From the NCBI GenBank assembly GCA_017615125.1, contig JAGAAS010000019.1, positions 1 through 34,738 of the forward strand: 34,738 nt of DNA, read 5' to 3'. Each line of letters begins with the position of its first letter. The first letter of the stretch is position 1. Below are positions 24,711 to 33,074 of this stretch, piece by piece. The stretch is from Bacteroidaceae bacterium (GTDB lineage: Bacteria > Bacteroidota > Bacteroidia > Bacteroidales > Bacteroidaceae). Under the pieces are notes generated by a model. That model made no database searches, was not told where the DNA came from, and was given only the letters and a program-made list of their open reading frames with translations. Made by a program: the position numbers and the translations under genes.

Positions 24711-26738
24711 ATGAAAACGTTTCAAGAAGAAATCCTTCAGGGAATTCCCAATGAACTTCCCCAGCCAAAGCCCTATGACCCAACCATAAACCACGCACCT
24801 AAGCGAAAGGACATCCTGACAAAGGAAGAAAAAGTTCTGGCTTTGAAAAACGCCCTCCGCTATTTTCCGTCGAAGCATCATGCCACTCTTGCTCCCGAGT
24901 TTGCGAAAGAACTTCACGACTACGGGCGCATCTATATGTATCGGTTCCGCCCCGAAAACGAGATTTTCGCCCGCCCTATCGACGAATATCCCTCCCGCTC
25001 GCGTCAGGCAGCAGCCATTATGGCGATGATACAAAACAATCTCGACCCACGTGTGGCACAGCATCCGCACGAGCTAATCATTTACGGCGGAAACGGCGCT
25101 ATTTTCCAGAATTGGGCTCAGTACAGGCTCACGATGCAATACCTTGCGAAGATGACCGACGAGCAAACGTTGGTTATGTACAGCGGCTTGCCCTTGGGGC
25201 TCTTCCCAAGCCACAAGGATGCCCCGAGAGTCGTCGTCACCAACGGAATGGTCATCCCCAACTATTCCAGCAAGGACCATTGGGAGCGTTTTAATGCGCT
25301 TGGCGTCTCCCAGTACGGGCAGATGACGGCAGGCTCCTATATGTATATAGGTCCTCAGGGCATCGTGCACGGAACTACGATTACGGTTATGAACGCTGCC
25401 CGCCGGCAGTTTCGGAAACGTAATATTCCTGGTACGCAGGAGAATATGCACGGAATGCTTTTCGTTACGGCTGGGCTCGGGGGAATGTCGGGCGCGCAGC
25501 CAAAGGCTGGCAACATCGCAGGTGTCGTCAGCGTAACGGCGGAAATCAATCCGATGGCGGCAGAAAAGCGCTACACGCAAGGATGGGTGGACGAGCTCCA
25601 CGATAGTCTCGACGAGCTTATCCCGCGAATCCGCCAGGCGGTAGAAAGGAAAGAAACCGTTTCGCTCGCATACGTTGGCAACGTCGTTGACCTCTGGGAG
25701 CGTCTCGCCCTTGAGGAAATACGCGTAGATATCGGCTCCGATCAGACATCCCTGCACAATCCTTGGGCGGGAGGCTACTACCCTGTCGGGTATACCCTCG
25801 AGGAATCCAAGAAGATGATGGCAGAATCGCCTGAACTCTTCCGCGAAGCCGTGCAGGCCTCTCTGCGGCGTCAGATTGCGGCTATCAACCGTTTGTCGGA
25901 AAAGGGAATGTATTTCTTCGACTACGGAAACGCTTTCTTGTTGGAAAGTTCGCGTGCGGGGGCTGACGTACAGAATGCTGACGGCACGTTCCGCTTTCCT
26001 TCCTATGTGCAAGACATCATGGGACCCCTTTATTTCGACTACGGATTCGGACCTTTCCGCTGGGTGTGTATGTCGGAAGATCCTGCCGATTTGGAAAAAA
26101 CCGACCAGCTTGCCGTAGAAGTCCTGAACGAGCTGGCAAAAGATGCGCCCGAGGAGATAGTGGGGCAGCTTCGCGACAATATCCACTGGATAGAAGAAGC
26201 CGGGCGAAACAACCTTGTGGTAGGCTCGCAGGCACGTATTCTCTATGCCGATTGTGAGGGACGAACGCGTATCGCGCTGGCTTTCAACGATGCTATCCGC
26301 AAGGGAGAAATCAAGGGGCCTGTCGTCCTGGGCAGGGATCATCACGATGTGTCGGGCACCGACTCTCCTTTCCGCGAGACGTCCAACATCTACGACGGCT
26401 CGCAGTTTACAGCCGATATGGCCATACAGAACGTCATCGGCGATGCTTTTCGGGGAGCCACGTGGGTTTCGATTCACAACGGCGGAGGCGTCGGATGGGG
26501 CGAGGTTATCAACGGAGGCTTCGGAATGGTTATTGATGGTTCCGATGATGCCAGCCGACGCATACGGCAGATGCTCTTCTGGGATGTCAACAACGGCATC
26601 GCGCGCCGCAGCTGGGCTCGCAACGCGGGTGCCCGGCACGCTATCGAGCGCGAAATGGCACGCACGCCGGGCTTGCAAGTGACTCTACCCGAAATGGCAG
26701 ACGACAGCCTTGTGCGACAGGCACTCGACGGCGTCTGA
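24711..26738 (+). CDS. hutU: Urocanate hydratase
   Basis: A 675-residue cytoplasmic NAD+-dependent enzyme that converts urocanate to 4-imidazolone-5-propionate. GGLGGMSGAQPKAGNIAG is the NAD-binding region. DQTSLHNPWAGGYYPVGY, VLGRDHHDVSGTDSPFRET and SIHNGGGVGWGEVINGGFG correspond to the conserved catalytic blocks. It is longer than Pseudomonas HutU (about 560), as is typical of the Bacteroidota form. The ATG at 24711 is preferred to an upstream TTG at 24678 that lies in repeat R5. It is flanked on both sides by 21-bp repeat loci. Confidence 0.95.
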   Translation: MKTFQEEILQGIPNELPQPKPYDPTINHAPKRKDILTKEEKVLALKNALRYFPSKHHATLAPEFAKELHDYGRIYMYRFRPENEIFARPIDEYPSRSRQAAAIMAMIQNNLDPRVAQHPHELIIYGGNGAIFQNWAQYRLTMQYLAKMTDEQTLVMYSGLPLGLFPSHKDAPRVVVTNGMVIPNYSSKDHWERFNALGVSQYGQMTAGSYMYIGPQGIVHGTTITVMNAARRQFRKRNIPGTQENMHGMLFVTAGLGGMSGAQPKAGNIAGVVSVTAEINPMAAEKRYTQGWVDELHDSLDELIPRIRQAVERKETVSLAYVGNVVDLWERLALEEIRVDIGSDQTSLHNPWAGGYYPVGYTLEESKKMMAESPELFREAVQASLRRQIAAINRLSEKGMYFFDYGNAFLLESSRAGADVQNADGTFRFPSYVQDIMGPLYFDYGFGPFRWVCMSEDPADLEKTDQLAVEVLNELAKDAPEEIVGQLRDNIHWIEEAGRNNLVVGSQARILYADCEGRTRIALAFNDAIRKGEIKGPVVLGRDHHDVSGTDSPFRETSNIYDGSQFTADMAIQNVIGDAFRGATWVSIHNGGGVGWGEVINGGFGMVIDGSDDASRRIRQMLFWDVNNGIARRSWARNAGARHAIEREMARTPGLQVTLPEMADDSLVRQALDGV

Positions 26739-26771
26739 CAAAAGGTTACTGCGAAACAAGATTAACTCAGT

Positions 26772-26876
26772 AGAAATTATTCTTTCTTCAAAAAAAAATT
26801 ATTCTTTCTACATCTCGCGAGATTCTTTCTTCATACGGCGAGATTCCTTCTCGAAAATAATTTTTCCCTTCTTGAA
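26772..26876 (-). repeat. 21-bp repeat array R6, five units between hutU and hutH
   Basis: Read on the minus strand, contiguous 21-base units lie at 26856-26876, 26835-26855, 26814-26834, 26793-26813 and 26772-26792. The unit at 26814 reads ATGAAGAAAGAA + TCTCGCGAG, and that at 26835 ends AATCTCGCCGT. The array faces against the hut genes, unlike R3 and R4, which run with their genes. It fills most of the 160-base hutU-hutH gap and ends 22 bases before the hutH ATG. Confidence 0.9.
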
Positions 26877-26898
26877 AAAATAAAAAGTATTGACAACG

Positions 26899-28386
26899 AT
26901 GGCACATATCATTTCACCTACCCAAATAACCATAGAGCGAATAAAGGAAATCCTTGACAACCACGAAAAACTCACCTTGGGCATCGAGGCTGTGGAAGCC
27001 ATACAGAAATGCCGCAGGTACCTCGACAGCAAGATGCAAAATATCGACCGTCCTGTGTATGGCGTCACAACGGGCTTCGGCTCTCTCTACAACATAACGA
27101 TTCCCGAAGAGGACCTGTCGCAGCTGCAGTACAACCTGGTTGTTTCGCACGCCTGCGGTATGGGCGAGGTTGTGAGCCCCGACATTGCCCGCATCATGCT
27201 GCTGCTGAAGGTGCAGTCGCTCTCGTACGGGCACTCGGGCTCGCAGCTTATCACGGTGCAGCGCTTGGTTGACATGTTCAACAACGACATCATCCCCGTC
27301 ATCTACCGGCAAGGTTCGCTGGGAGCCTCGGGCGACTTGGCTCCACTCGCCCACATGTCGCTGCCGCTGATAGGCTTGGGCGAGGTGTGGTACAAGGGAC
27401 AGCGTCGTCCGAGTGCTGAGGTGTGGGCAGAGAAGGGCTGGGAGCCCATCCGCCTGCAGTCGAAGGAGGGGCTGGCGCTGCTCAACGGCACCCAGTTCAT
27501 GAGCGCCCATGCGGTGTGGTCCATCATCCAGAGTGAACGTCTTTCTGCCTGGGCAGACATCATAGGGGCTCTCTCCCTCGATGCCTACGACGGGCGCATC
27601 GAGCCCTTCTATCCGCAGACGCACCGCCTGCGCCGGCAGAAGGGACAGCTCATCACCGCTTCGCGCTTCCTGGAGCTGCTCGAGGGGAGCGAGCTCATCA
27701 ACCGCCCGAAAGAGCATATCCAGGACCCCTATTCCTTCCGCTGCATCCCGCAGGTGCACGGCGCCGTGAAAGACAACATCGCCTACGTGCGCCAAGTGAT
27801 TGAGAATGAAATCAGCAGCGCTACCGACAACCCGAACATCTTCCCCGACGAGGATATGATTATCTCTGCCGGAAACTTCCACGGGGAGCCTATCGCCATT
27901 CCTATGGATACGCTGGCGATAGCGATGTCGGAGCTGGCAAACATCTCGGAACGCCGCACCTTCAGGCTTATCTCAGGGCAGCGTGCGCTTCCGAAGTTCC
28001 TTGTTGCCAACCCGGGGCTGAACAGCGGCTTTATGATACCGCAATATACGGCAGCTTCCATCGTCAGCCAGAACAAAGGCTACTGCTGGCCTGCCTCGTG
28101 CGACTCCATTCCTTCGTCGCAGGGACAGGAGGATCACGTCAGCATGGGGGCAAACTCCGCTACCAAGCTGGTTCATATCATCAACAACGTGGAAACGGTG
28201 CTCGGCATCGAGCTCTTCAATGCAGCCCAAGCCCTTGACTTCCGTCGTCCCGCACGCACCTCGGAACGGCTCGAGCAAATCGTCAGCGACTATCGCAAGC
28301 AGGTGCCGTTCATCGAGAACGACGTCTACATGCACCCGCTTATCAAGGCTTCGAAGCTGTTCCTCCGCAACGAACAGTATCTGTAA
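26899..28386 (+). CDS. hutH: Histidine ammonia-lyase
   Basis: A 495-residue cytoplasmic tetrameric enzyme that deaminates L-histidine to urocanate, the first step of the pathway. The triad A143-S144-G145, inside GSLGASGDLAPLAHMSLPL, cyclises to the MIO electrophile. YGVTTGFG, QDPYSFRCIPQVHGA, the NPNIFPDEDMIISAGNFHGE block and SCDSIPSSQGQEDHVSM are the other family signatures. The ATG at 26899 is used; a TTG at 26890 is less likely. Only 11 bases separate its stop from hutI. Confidence 0.97.
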   Translation: MAHIISPTQITIERIKEILDNHEKLTLGIEAVEAIQKCRRYLDSKMQNIDRPVYGVTTGFGSLYNITIPEEDLSQLQYNLVVSHACGMGEVVSPDIARIMLLLKVQSLSYGHSGSQLITVQRLVDMFNNDIIPVIYRQGSLGASGDLAPLAHMSLPLIGLGEVWYKGQRRPSAEVWAEKGWEPIRLQSKEGLALLNGTQFMSAHAVWSIIQSERLSAWADIIGALSLDAYDGRIEPFYPQTHRLRRQKGQLITASRFLELLEGSELINRPKEHIQDPYSFRCIPQVHGAVKDNIAYVRQVIENEISSATDNPNIFPDEDMIISAGNFHGEPIAIPMDTLAIAMSELANISERRTFRLISGQRALPKFLVANPGLNSGFMIPQYTAASIVSQNKGYCWPASCDSIPSSQGQEDHVSMGANSATKLVHIINNVETVLGIELFNAAQALDFRRPARTSERLEQIVSDYRKQVPFIENDVYMHPLIKASKLFLRNEQYL

Positions 28387-28397
28387 TCTTTCCCGCG

Positions 28398-29639
28398 ATG
28401 AAACGCACCCTTATCACTCATATTTCCCAGCTCACGGGAATTGTTCCTCAAGGAGTCAGGCTCAAAAGAGGCTCCGAGATGGATGTCGTTGAAAGCCTTC
28501 CCGACGCCTGGCTCCTCATCGAGGGGGAGCGCATTGCCGATTTCGGCCCTTCCTCTTCGCTGTCCACGCAGGAGGACGCCGTTGATATTCAGGTTATTGA
28601 CGCTAAGGGGGGAATGGTAATGCCCTCGTTCTGCGACTCCCACACGCATATCGTCTGGGCAGGGCAGCGCGACGCGGAGTTCGTCGACAAGATCAACGGG
28701 CTTACCTATGAGCAGATAGCAGCTCGCGGAGGAGGCATCTTGAATTCGTCGGACCTGTTGCATAAGACGTCCGAGGATGAGCTCTACCGCCAGAGCAAAG
28801 TCCGTCTGGACGAGATGATGGCAAAGGGCACGGGGGCTGTGGAAATCAAAAGCGGCTACGGGCTTAACCTCGACGACGAGCTGAAGATGCTTCGCGTCAT
28901 CCGTCGCCTGCGCGAGGAGAGTCCTGCGCTCATCCGCGCCACCTTCCTCGGGGCGCATGCCGTAGGACGGGGGTACGGGCACGAGGCATACGTCGATGCC
29001 GTCTGCAAGGAGATGATCCCAGCTGTGGCGGAAAGAGGTTTAGCCGAATTCATCGATGTTTTTTGTGACGAGGGCTTCTTTACCGTCAGCGACACGGAGC
29101 GCATCCTCGCAGCAGGAGAGCAAGTGGGGCTCATTCCGAAGATTCATGCCAACGAACTTGCTGTGAGCGGGGGCGTTCAGGTGGGAGTGCGTCACGGGGC
29201 CCTCTCTCTCGATCACCTCGAACGTACGGGCGATGCCGAGCTGGAGGCATTGCGCGGCAGCGACACGATGCCTACCATGCTGCCGGGCTCGTCGTTCTTC
29301 CTCGGGCTTCCCTACGGGCAGGCGCGCCGTTTCATTGAGGCTGGGCTCCCTCTAGCGCTTGCCAGCGACTACAATCCGGGCTCTTCGCCTTCGGGCGACA
29401 TGCGTTTCGTGATGGCCTTGGGGTGTATCCAGATGAAGCTCTCGGCAGAGCGCGCCTTCAATGCCTGTACGCTCAATGCTGCCTACGCAATGGGCGTGTC
29501 GGACGAGGTGGGCTCCATCACCCGCGGCAAGCGTGCCAACCTCATCGTCACCAAGCCCGGCTTCACGCTCACGCTCTTGCCCTACCTCCATCAGACACCT
29601 TTCATTGCCCATCATATCCTGCAGGGAAGGGTGATCTAA
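28398..29639 (+). CDS. hutI: Imidazolonepropionase
   Basis: A 413-residue amidohydrolase that opens 4-imidazolone-5-propionate to N-formimino-L-glutamate. The metal site is visible: H82-T-H84 in SHTHIVWAGQRDAEF, H250 in KIHANEL, H273 in LDHLER and D324 in ASDYNPGS. KSGYGLNLDDELKML and GAHAVGRGY bind substrate in the family. It is the last gene of the hut operon, 24 bases before a strong terminator. With HutH, HutU and FtcD it completes histidine to glutamate, with the formimino group passed to folate. Confidence 0.96.
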   Translation: MKRTLITHISQLTGIVPQGVRLKRGSEMDVVESLPDAWLLIEGERIADFGPSSSLSTQEDAVDIQVIDAKGGMVMPSFCDSHTHIVWAGQRDAEFVDKINGLTYEQIAARGGGILNSSDLLHKTSEDELYRQSKVRLDEMMAKGTGAVEIKSGYGLNLDDELKMLRVIRRLREESPALIRATFLGAHAVGRGYGHEAYVDAVCKEMIPAVAERGLAEFIDVFCDEGFFTVSDTERILAAGEQVGLIPKIHANELAVSGGVQVGVRHGALSLDHLERTGDAELEALRGSDTMPTMLPGSSFFLGLPYGQARRFIEAGLPLALASDYNPGSSPSGDMRFVMALGCIQMKLSAERAFNACTLNAAYAMGVSDEVGSITRGKRANLIVTKPGFTLTLLPYLHQTPFIAHHILQGRVI

Positions 29640-29662
29640 GCTTTGGGCAGTAAAGCATACGA

Positions 29663-29699
29663 AAAACGGGGATGCGAACGAAAGTCGCTTCCCCGTTTT
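29663..29699. terminator. Bidirectional terminator between hutI and the BspA-like gene
   Basis: AAAACGGGGA (29663-29672) pairs with TCCCCGTTTT (29690-29699). After one T-T mismatch, GCGA (29674-29677) pairs with TCGC (29685-29688) around a seven-base loop. The A/T arms give U-runs on both strands, so it should end the hut transcript from the left and the surface-protein transcript from the right. Confidence 0.88.
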
Positions 29700-29742
29700 C
29701 TGTTGTGGAGGGTTTGGTCGAATGTGCCTTTTTTGTCCCGTG

Positions 29743-32166
29743 TTATTTTTGGCCGAGGATGATGCTCACGAGGGCTGTGACGTCGGTGACGTTTACCTGC
29801 GTGTCGTCGTTGACGTCGGCGGCGGCGATCGACGGCGTGTTGCCGAGGATGATGCTCACGAGCATGGTGACGTCGGTGACGTTGACGGCACCGTCGCCGT
29901 TCACGTCGCCCTGCTTCAGCTTGAGGGTGAAGTATCCGGGCGTGCCGGGAGCGTCGATGCGGGCATAGGTGTTGTCGAGGTAATTGTAGTCGTATTGCGT
30001 GCCGTTGCCTCCCACGATGCTGGAGCAGCCGAGGAACATCCAGCTGGAGCTCTGTACGTTTGACATATCCCATTCGCCTGCCACATAGATTTTGTAGAGG
30101 CTGGGATTGTAATAGAACATGTAGCTTATGTCAGTCACGCCGTGCAAGTCGAAGCTCGTCAGGTCAAGTTCTTCCACGGCCGTGCATTCATTGAACATAT
30201 AACTCATGTCGGTCACTTTACGAGTGTCGAAATGGCTCACGTCGATGGCCGTCAGCGCCTCACATTTGGAGAACATGCTCTGCATCGTCGTCACCTCGCT
30301 GGTGTTGAGGTACTCGAGGCCCTCGATGAAGGTGAGGTTCGTCATGTCCTCGAACCAGGCATACGTGGTGGTGGGGCGGGCATAGATAAACGACGGGTCG
30401 AACACCACCTTGGTGATGTCGCTGGCATAATAGACCTGCCAGTAGGGCTTCGTGTTGCCTGAGTTGAGGTAGTAGAGGGTACCCCAGCCGTTGCCTATCA
30501 TCTTGCCGTCGCAGCGGAACATGAGGGTGTTATTGTTGTACGCGATGTAGGGCAATGCGCTGAAGTAGCCCGTGTTGCCGTCAACACCGTCGACAACGGC
30601 ATAGTCCTTGCCTACCCGTTCAATATTGTACTTTGTTCCAGCCATACCCACAAGGTTGTCGCAACCGTAGAACATATATTCGTCGTTTGTTACCGCTTCC
30701 GTAGTGAAGACGCTGTTGACGTAGATGGTCTTCAGGGCAGAGCAGTCTTCAAACATACTGTTCATGTCCGTCACCTTGCCGGTGTCCCAGTAGCTGATGT
30801 CGAGCGAGGTGAGGCTGCGGCAGTCGTAGAACATGTGACTCATGCTGGTGACATTTGCAGTGTTCCAGTTGGGGAAGTGGATGTCTGCCAGACGGGTGCA
30901 GTTGAAGAACATGTAGCTCGTGTCAGTGATCTTGCCGGTGTACCATCCGTTGAGATTAAGCGAGGTGAGGCTGCTGCAGCCGCAGAACATGTCGGCCACA
31001 TTGGTGAGATTGGCTGTATACCAGCCGTTTATTTTGCCCACGCTCGTGAGGCTGCTGCAATATTGGAACATAAAGCTCATGTTGGTGACGTTATAGACGT
31101 CGAAGTGGCTCAGGTCAAGCGATGTGAGGCTGCTGCATTCGCTGAACATATAGAACATGCTAGTGACGTTCCTGGTGTTGAGGTACTGCAGGTCCTTGAT
31201 AGTCGACAGGTTCACCATTCCGTAGAACCAGCGGGCCGTCGTCGTAGGCCGTGCATCGATAAACGAGGGGTCAAACACCACGCCCCTAATGGTGGAGCTT
31301 TTAGTGTACCATCCGGGGGAGTTCGTGCCCGTGTTGAGCGTGTAAGGGGCTTCTGTGTGCAAAGCCTTGTAGCCGTCGTAGTAGAACGTCAGGGTGTCGT
31401 TCTTTAATATAGCGTATGTGGCGCGCTTCGAGATGTCGGTGAGGTAGCCGGGAGAGGAACTTGTCGGACCTTGGTCGATGACGGCATAGGTCTTAGTAAC
31501 ATTACCTAAATTACTCTGATCGTAAGTCGTTCCCTTTCCGCCTACGAGTTTTTTGCAAGAAAGGAACATGTGAGTTGAACTCGTCACGTTGGTCATGTCC
31601 CAGCCTGAGCCCACATAGATGGTCTTCAGATTTCCGCAAGAATTAAACATCTGGAAGGTGCTTTCCAAGTTGGCGGTATTGAAGCTGCTTAGGTCGAGGC
31701 TTGTCAACGAACGGCAGTTGTCGAACATATATCGCATGGTCGTTACATTGCTGGTTTTGAAGCCGGACAGGTCAAGATGGGTAAGACTCCAGCAACCGTC
31801 GAACATCAACGCCATATCTTTCACGTAGTAAGTGTTGAGATACTGGATTCCGTTGATGGAAACCAGGTTTTTCATAGATCTGAACCAGTTATGCGTGCTC
31901 TTAGGGAGATAGTTGCCAAACGACGAGTTGAACACTACGTAGTAAACAGATGATCTGAACGTCTGGTCGTACCCGAGGGGACTCTCGGCAGTTTCATCGA
32001 TAAGGTACACCTCACCCTGTCGCGACGAGCTGCTGAAGTCGTAGTAGAAGGTGAGGGTGCTGTCGTTGGCGGTGAATACGGCATAGGCTTTCTGTGCCGA
32101 GAGCTTGGCTGCGCCCAGCAGGATGAGTGCCGTAAGCAAAAAGAGCTTTTGGTAAAGTTTCTTCAT
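29743..32166 (-). CDS. BspA-like leucine-rich-repeat surface protein with C-terminal dockerin-like module
   Basis: An 807-residue exported protein with a signal peptide (about 1-24, ending AAKLSAQ). The body is built of three modules (about 26-245, 249-540 and 541-748). Each opens with a Y-A-(I/V/Y)...NDTLTFYYDG-like strand and a VVFDPSF segment, followed by DUF285/BspA repeats of the type MFxxCxSLTSLDLSxFxTxxVTxM. BspA-type repeats in oral and gut bacteria and protists bind host matrix or other cells. The last 55 residues form two dockerin-like halves, GDVNGDGAVNVTDVTMLVSI and ADVNDDTQVNVTDVTALVSI, with the Ca-binding D-x-N-x-D pattern. A Type IX sorting domain and lipobox are not seen, so how it is held at the surface is open. 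Confidence 0.9.
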   Translation of the reverse strand: MKKLYQKLFLLTALILLGAAKLSAQKAYAVFTANDSTLTFYYDFSSSSRQGEVYLIDETAESPLGYDQTFRSSVYYVVFNSSFGNYLPKSTHNWFRSMKNLVSINGIQYLNTYYVKDMALMFDGCWSLTHLDLSGFKTSNVTTMRYMFDNCRSLTSLDLSSFNTANLESTFQMFNSCGNLKTIYVGSGWDMTNVTSSTHMFLSCKKLVGGKGTTYDQSNLGNVTKTYAVIDQGPTSSSPGYLTDISKRATYAILKNDTLTFYYDGYKALHTEAPYTLNTGTNSPGWYTKSSTIRGVVFDPSFIDARPTTTARWFYGMVNLSTIKDLQYLNTRNVTSMFYMFSECSSLTSLDLSHFDVYNVTNMSFMFQYCSSLTSVGKINGWYTANLTNVADMFCGCSSLTSLNLNGWYTGKITDTSYMFFNCTRLADIHFPNWNTANVTSMSHMFYDCRSLTSLDISYWDTGKVTDMNSMFEDCSALKTIYVNSVFTTEAVTNDEYMFYGCDNLVGMAGTKYNIERVGKDYAVVDGVDGNTGYFSALPYIAYNNNTLMFRCDGKMIGNGWGTLYYLNSGNTKPYWQVYYASDITKVVFDPSFIYARPTTTYAWFEDMTNLTFIEGLEYLNTSEVTTMQSMFSKCEALTAIDVSHFDTRKVTDMSYMFNECTAVEELDLTSFDLHGVTDISYMFYYNPSLYKIYVAGEWDMSNVQSSSWMFLGCSSIVGGNGTQYDYNYLDNTYARIDAPGTPGYFTLKLKQGDVNGDGAVNVTDVTMLVSIILGNTPSIAAADVNDDTQVNVTDVTALVSIILGQK

Positions 32167-32255
32167 TGTTGAATGTTAGTTTGTTAGAGTTTCTGTCTGT
32201 TTCGTTTTGTGAGGGAGGCGGCGCTTCCGCGCGCGAGCTTCTTACAAATACAGTA

Positions 32256-32287
32256 CAAAGGTACGCATTCCTTTTTGACTATGCAAA
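32256..32287 (-). promoter_or_regulatory. Promoter of the BspA-like gene
   Basis: On the minus strand TTTG (32284-32287) and TACCTTTG (32256-32263) are spaced by 20 bases, a full match to the Bacteroidota consensus. The predicted 5' leader is about 80 bases. Confidence 0.75.
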
Positions 32288-32418
32288 TTTTTTGGGCTTT
32301 TTTTATGCAATTCTCTCTTTTTTTCTCATCTCGCTGAGGTTTATTTAGTTGGGGCAGCGAGGGAGAAAATCTCCCGCAGGCGAAGACGTTGATGGCGCCG
32401 GAAAGGCGGGGCGAAAAG

Positions 32419-32627
32419 CGTTACACGTTACACGATAAAAATTTTAGGGGGTATAGTAACGAAATGGCCTTTTGGGGAAGAGATAGGGTGAGAAGGAGAG
32501 ATTACAATTTATAAGTAATAGAATTTAATTTTATATTATAATTCATTATAATATAAAATTAGCATTTACTCTCCCTATCCCTCGCGTTACTATACCCCCT
32601 TAAAAAAATTACGTGTAACGCGTAACG
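32419..32627. repeat. 209-bp fold-back element, MITE-like
   Basis: Two 43-base ends, 32419-32461 and 32585-32627, are inverted copies. They share CGTTAC, then CGTTACACG, and a perfect inner word GGGGGTATAGTAACG, with a divergent A/T segment between. Inside lie a second inverted pair (GAGATAGGG near 32480 against CCCTATCCC near 32575) and a perfect 15-bp hairpin, 32527-32541 with 32546-32560, of A and T only. The whole can fold into one long imperfect hairpin. It has no coding capacity. No clear target-site duplication is visible, so mobility is an inference. Confidence 0.75.
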
Positions 32628-32692
32628 GTTACGTCAAAGCACCCGTTTCTCTCTCGGGATGTACACTCATTTTCCTGCTTTTTCTGCGGATT

Positions 32693-32776
32693 TTGGAGAA
32701 GGGAAAAATTGTTTTTCTTTCTTCATCTCGCCGTATGAAGAAGGGAAAAATCAGCGAAGAGGGAGAGGTTTTTCAG
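32693..32776. repeat. 21-bp repeat locus R7 (mixed orientation)
   Basis: Four 21-base blocks start at 32693, 32714, 32735 and 32756. The second holds CTTTCTTCAT followed by CTCGCCGT, and the third begins ATGAAGAAGGGAAAA. The ATGAAGAAAG unit is therefore met in both orientations across CTCGCCGT, as in R1. This copy is not close to a start codon; it lies in the non-coding stretch after the ampG-like gene. Confidence 0.7.
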
Positions 32777-32835
32777 GCTTTCCTTCAATGCATGATGATT
32801 GCATAACGAGTGTATATGGACTGCATGCCGATTAT

Positions 32836-33070
32836 GCATAAAAGCTGCATAAAGCTAAAGGTAAGAATATGACGGTTTTACCCAAGGCTGTTTGGCCTCT
32901 TAGCCTTTTGGCTCAGCAAAGCCCGACCTTAAGGTCCTTAGGGTCCTTAAAGACCTTAAAGTCCTTAGTCCTTTGGCTGCTTAAGCTATCGCTATCGTAG
33001 GTGACGCAGTCACCGTATTGGCCTTTTAGCCCTTCGCCTTTTGGCCTTCTTAGCCTTTGGCCTCTTGGCC
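32836..33070. other. Low-complexity non-coding stretch rich in short repeats
   Basis: No gene is seen. TGCATAAAAGC and TGCATAAAGC lie in tandem near 32850-32870. Words of the type TTAGCCTTTTGGCC recur many times at 32891-32913 and 33019-33070. GGTGAC/GTCACC forms a six-bp hairpin at 33000-33014 and may end the ampG-like transcript. Confidence 0.5.
32927..32971. repeat. Five 9-bp tandem repeats, CCTTA-type
   Basis: CCTTAAGGT, CCTTAGGGT, CCTTAAAGA, CCTTAAAGT and CCTTAGTCC follow one another without a gap. Copies differ in the last four bases. They are placed downstream of the ampG-like gene, in non-coding DNA. Confidence 0.75.
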
Positions 33071-33074
33071 TTTC

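Noticed and set aside
11103-26876. CRISPR-like arrays
   Set aside because: The 21-base units are contiguous and have no unique spacers of constant length, and no cas genes are present.
32419-32627. Replication origin with iterons
   Set aside because: The A/T-rich hairpin and GTAACG words suggested it, but there is no dnaA, rep gene or clear DnaA boxes nearby, and the inverted ends fit a fold-back element better.
32166-32841. Two 60-residue plus-strand frames in the gap (32166-32348 and 32659-32841)
   Set aside because: The first lies over the BspA-gene promoter and the second over repeat R7; neither has a ribosome-binding site or a recognisable sequence.
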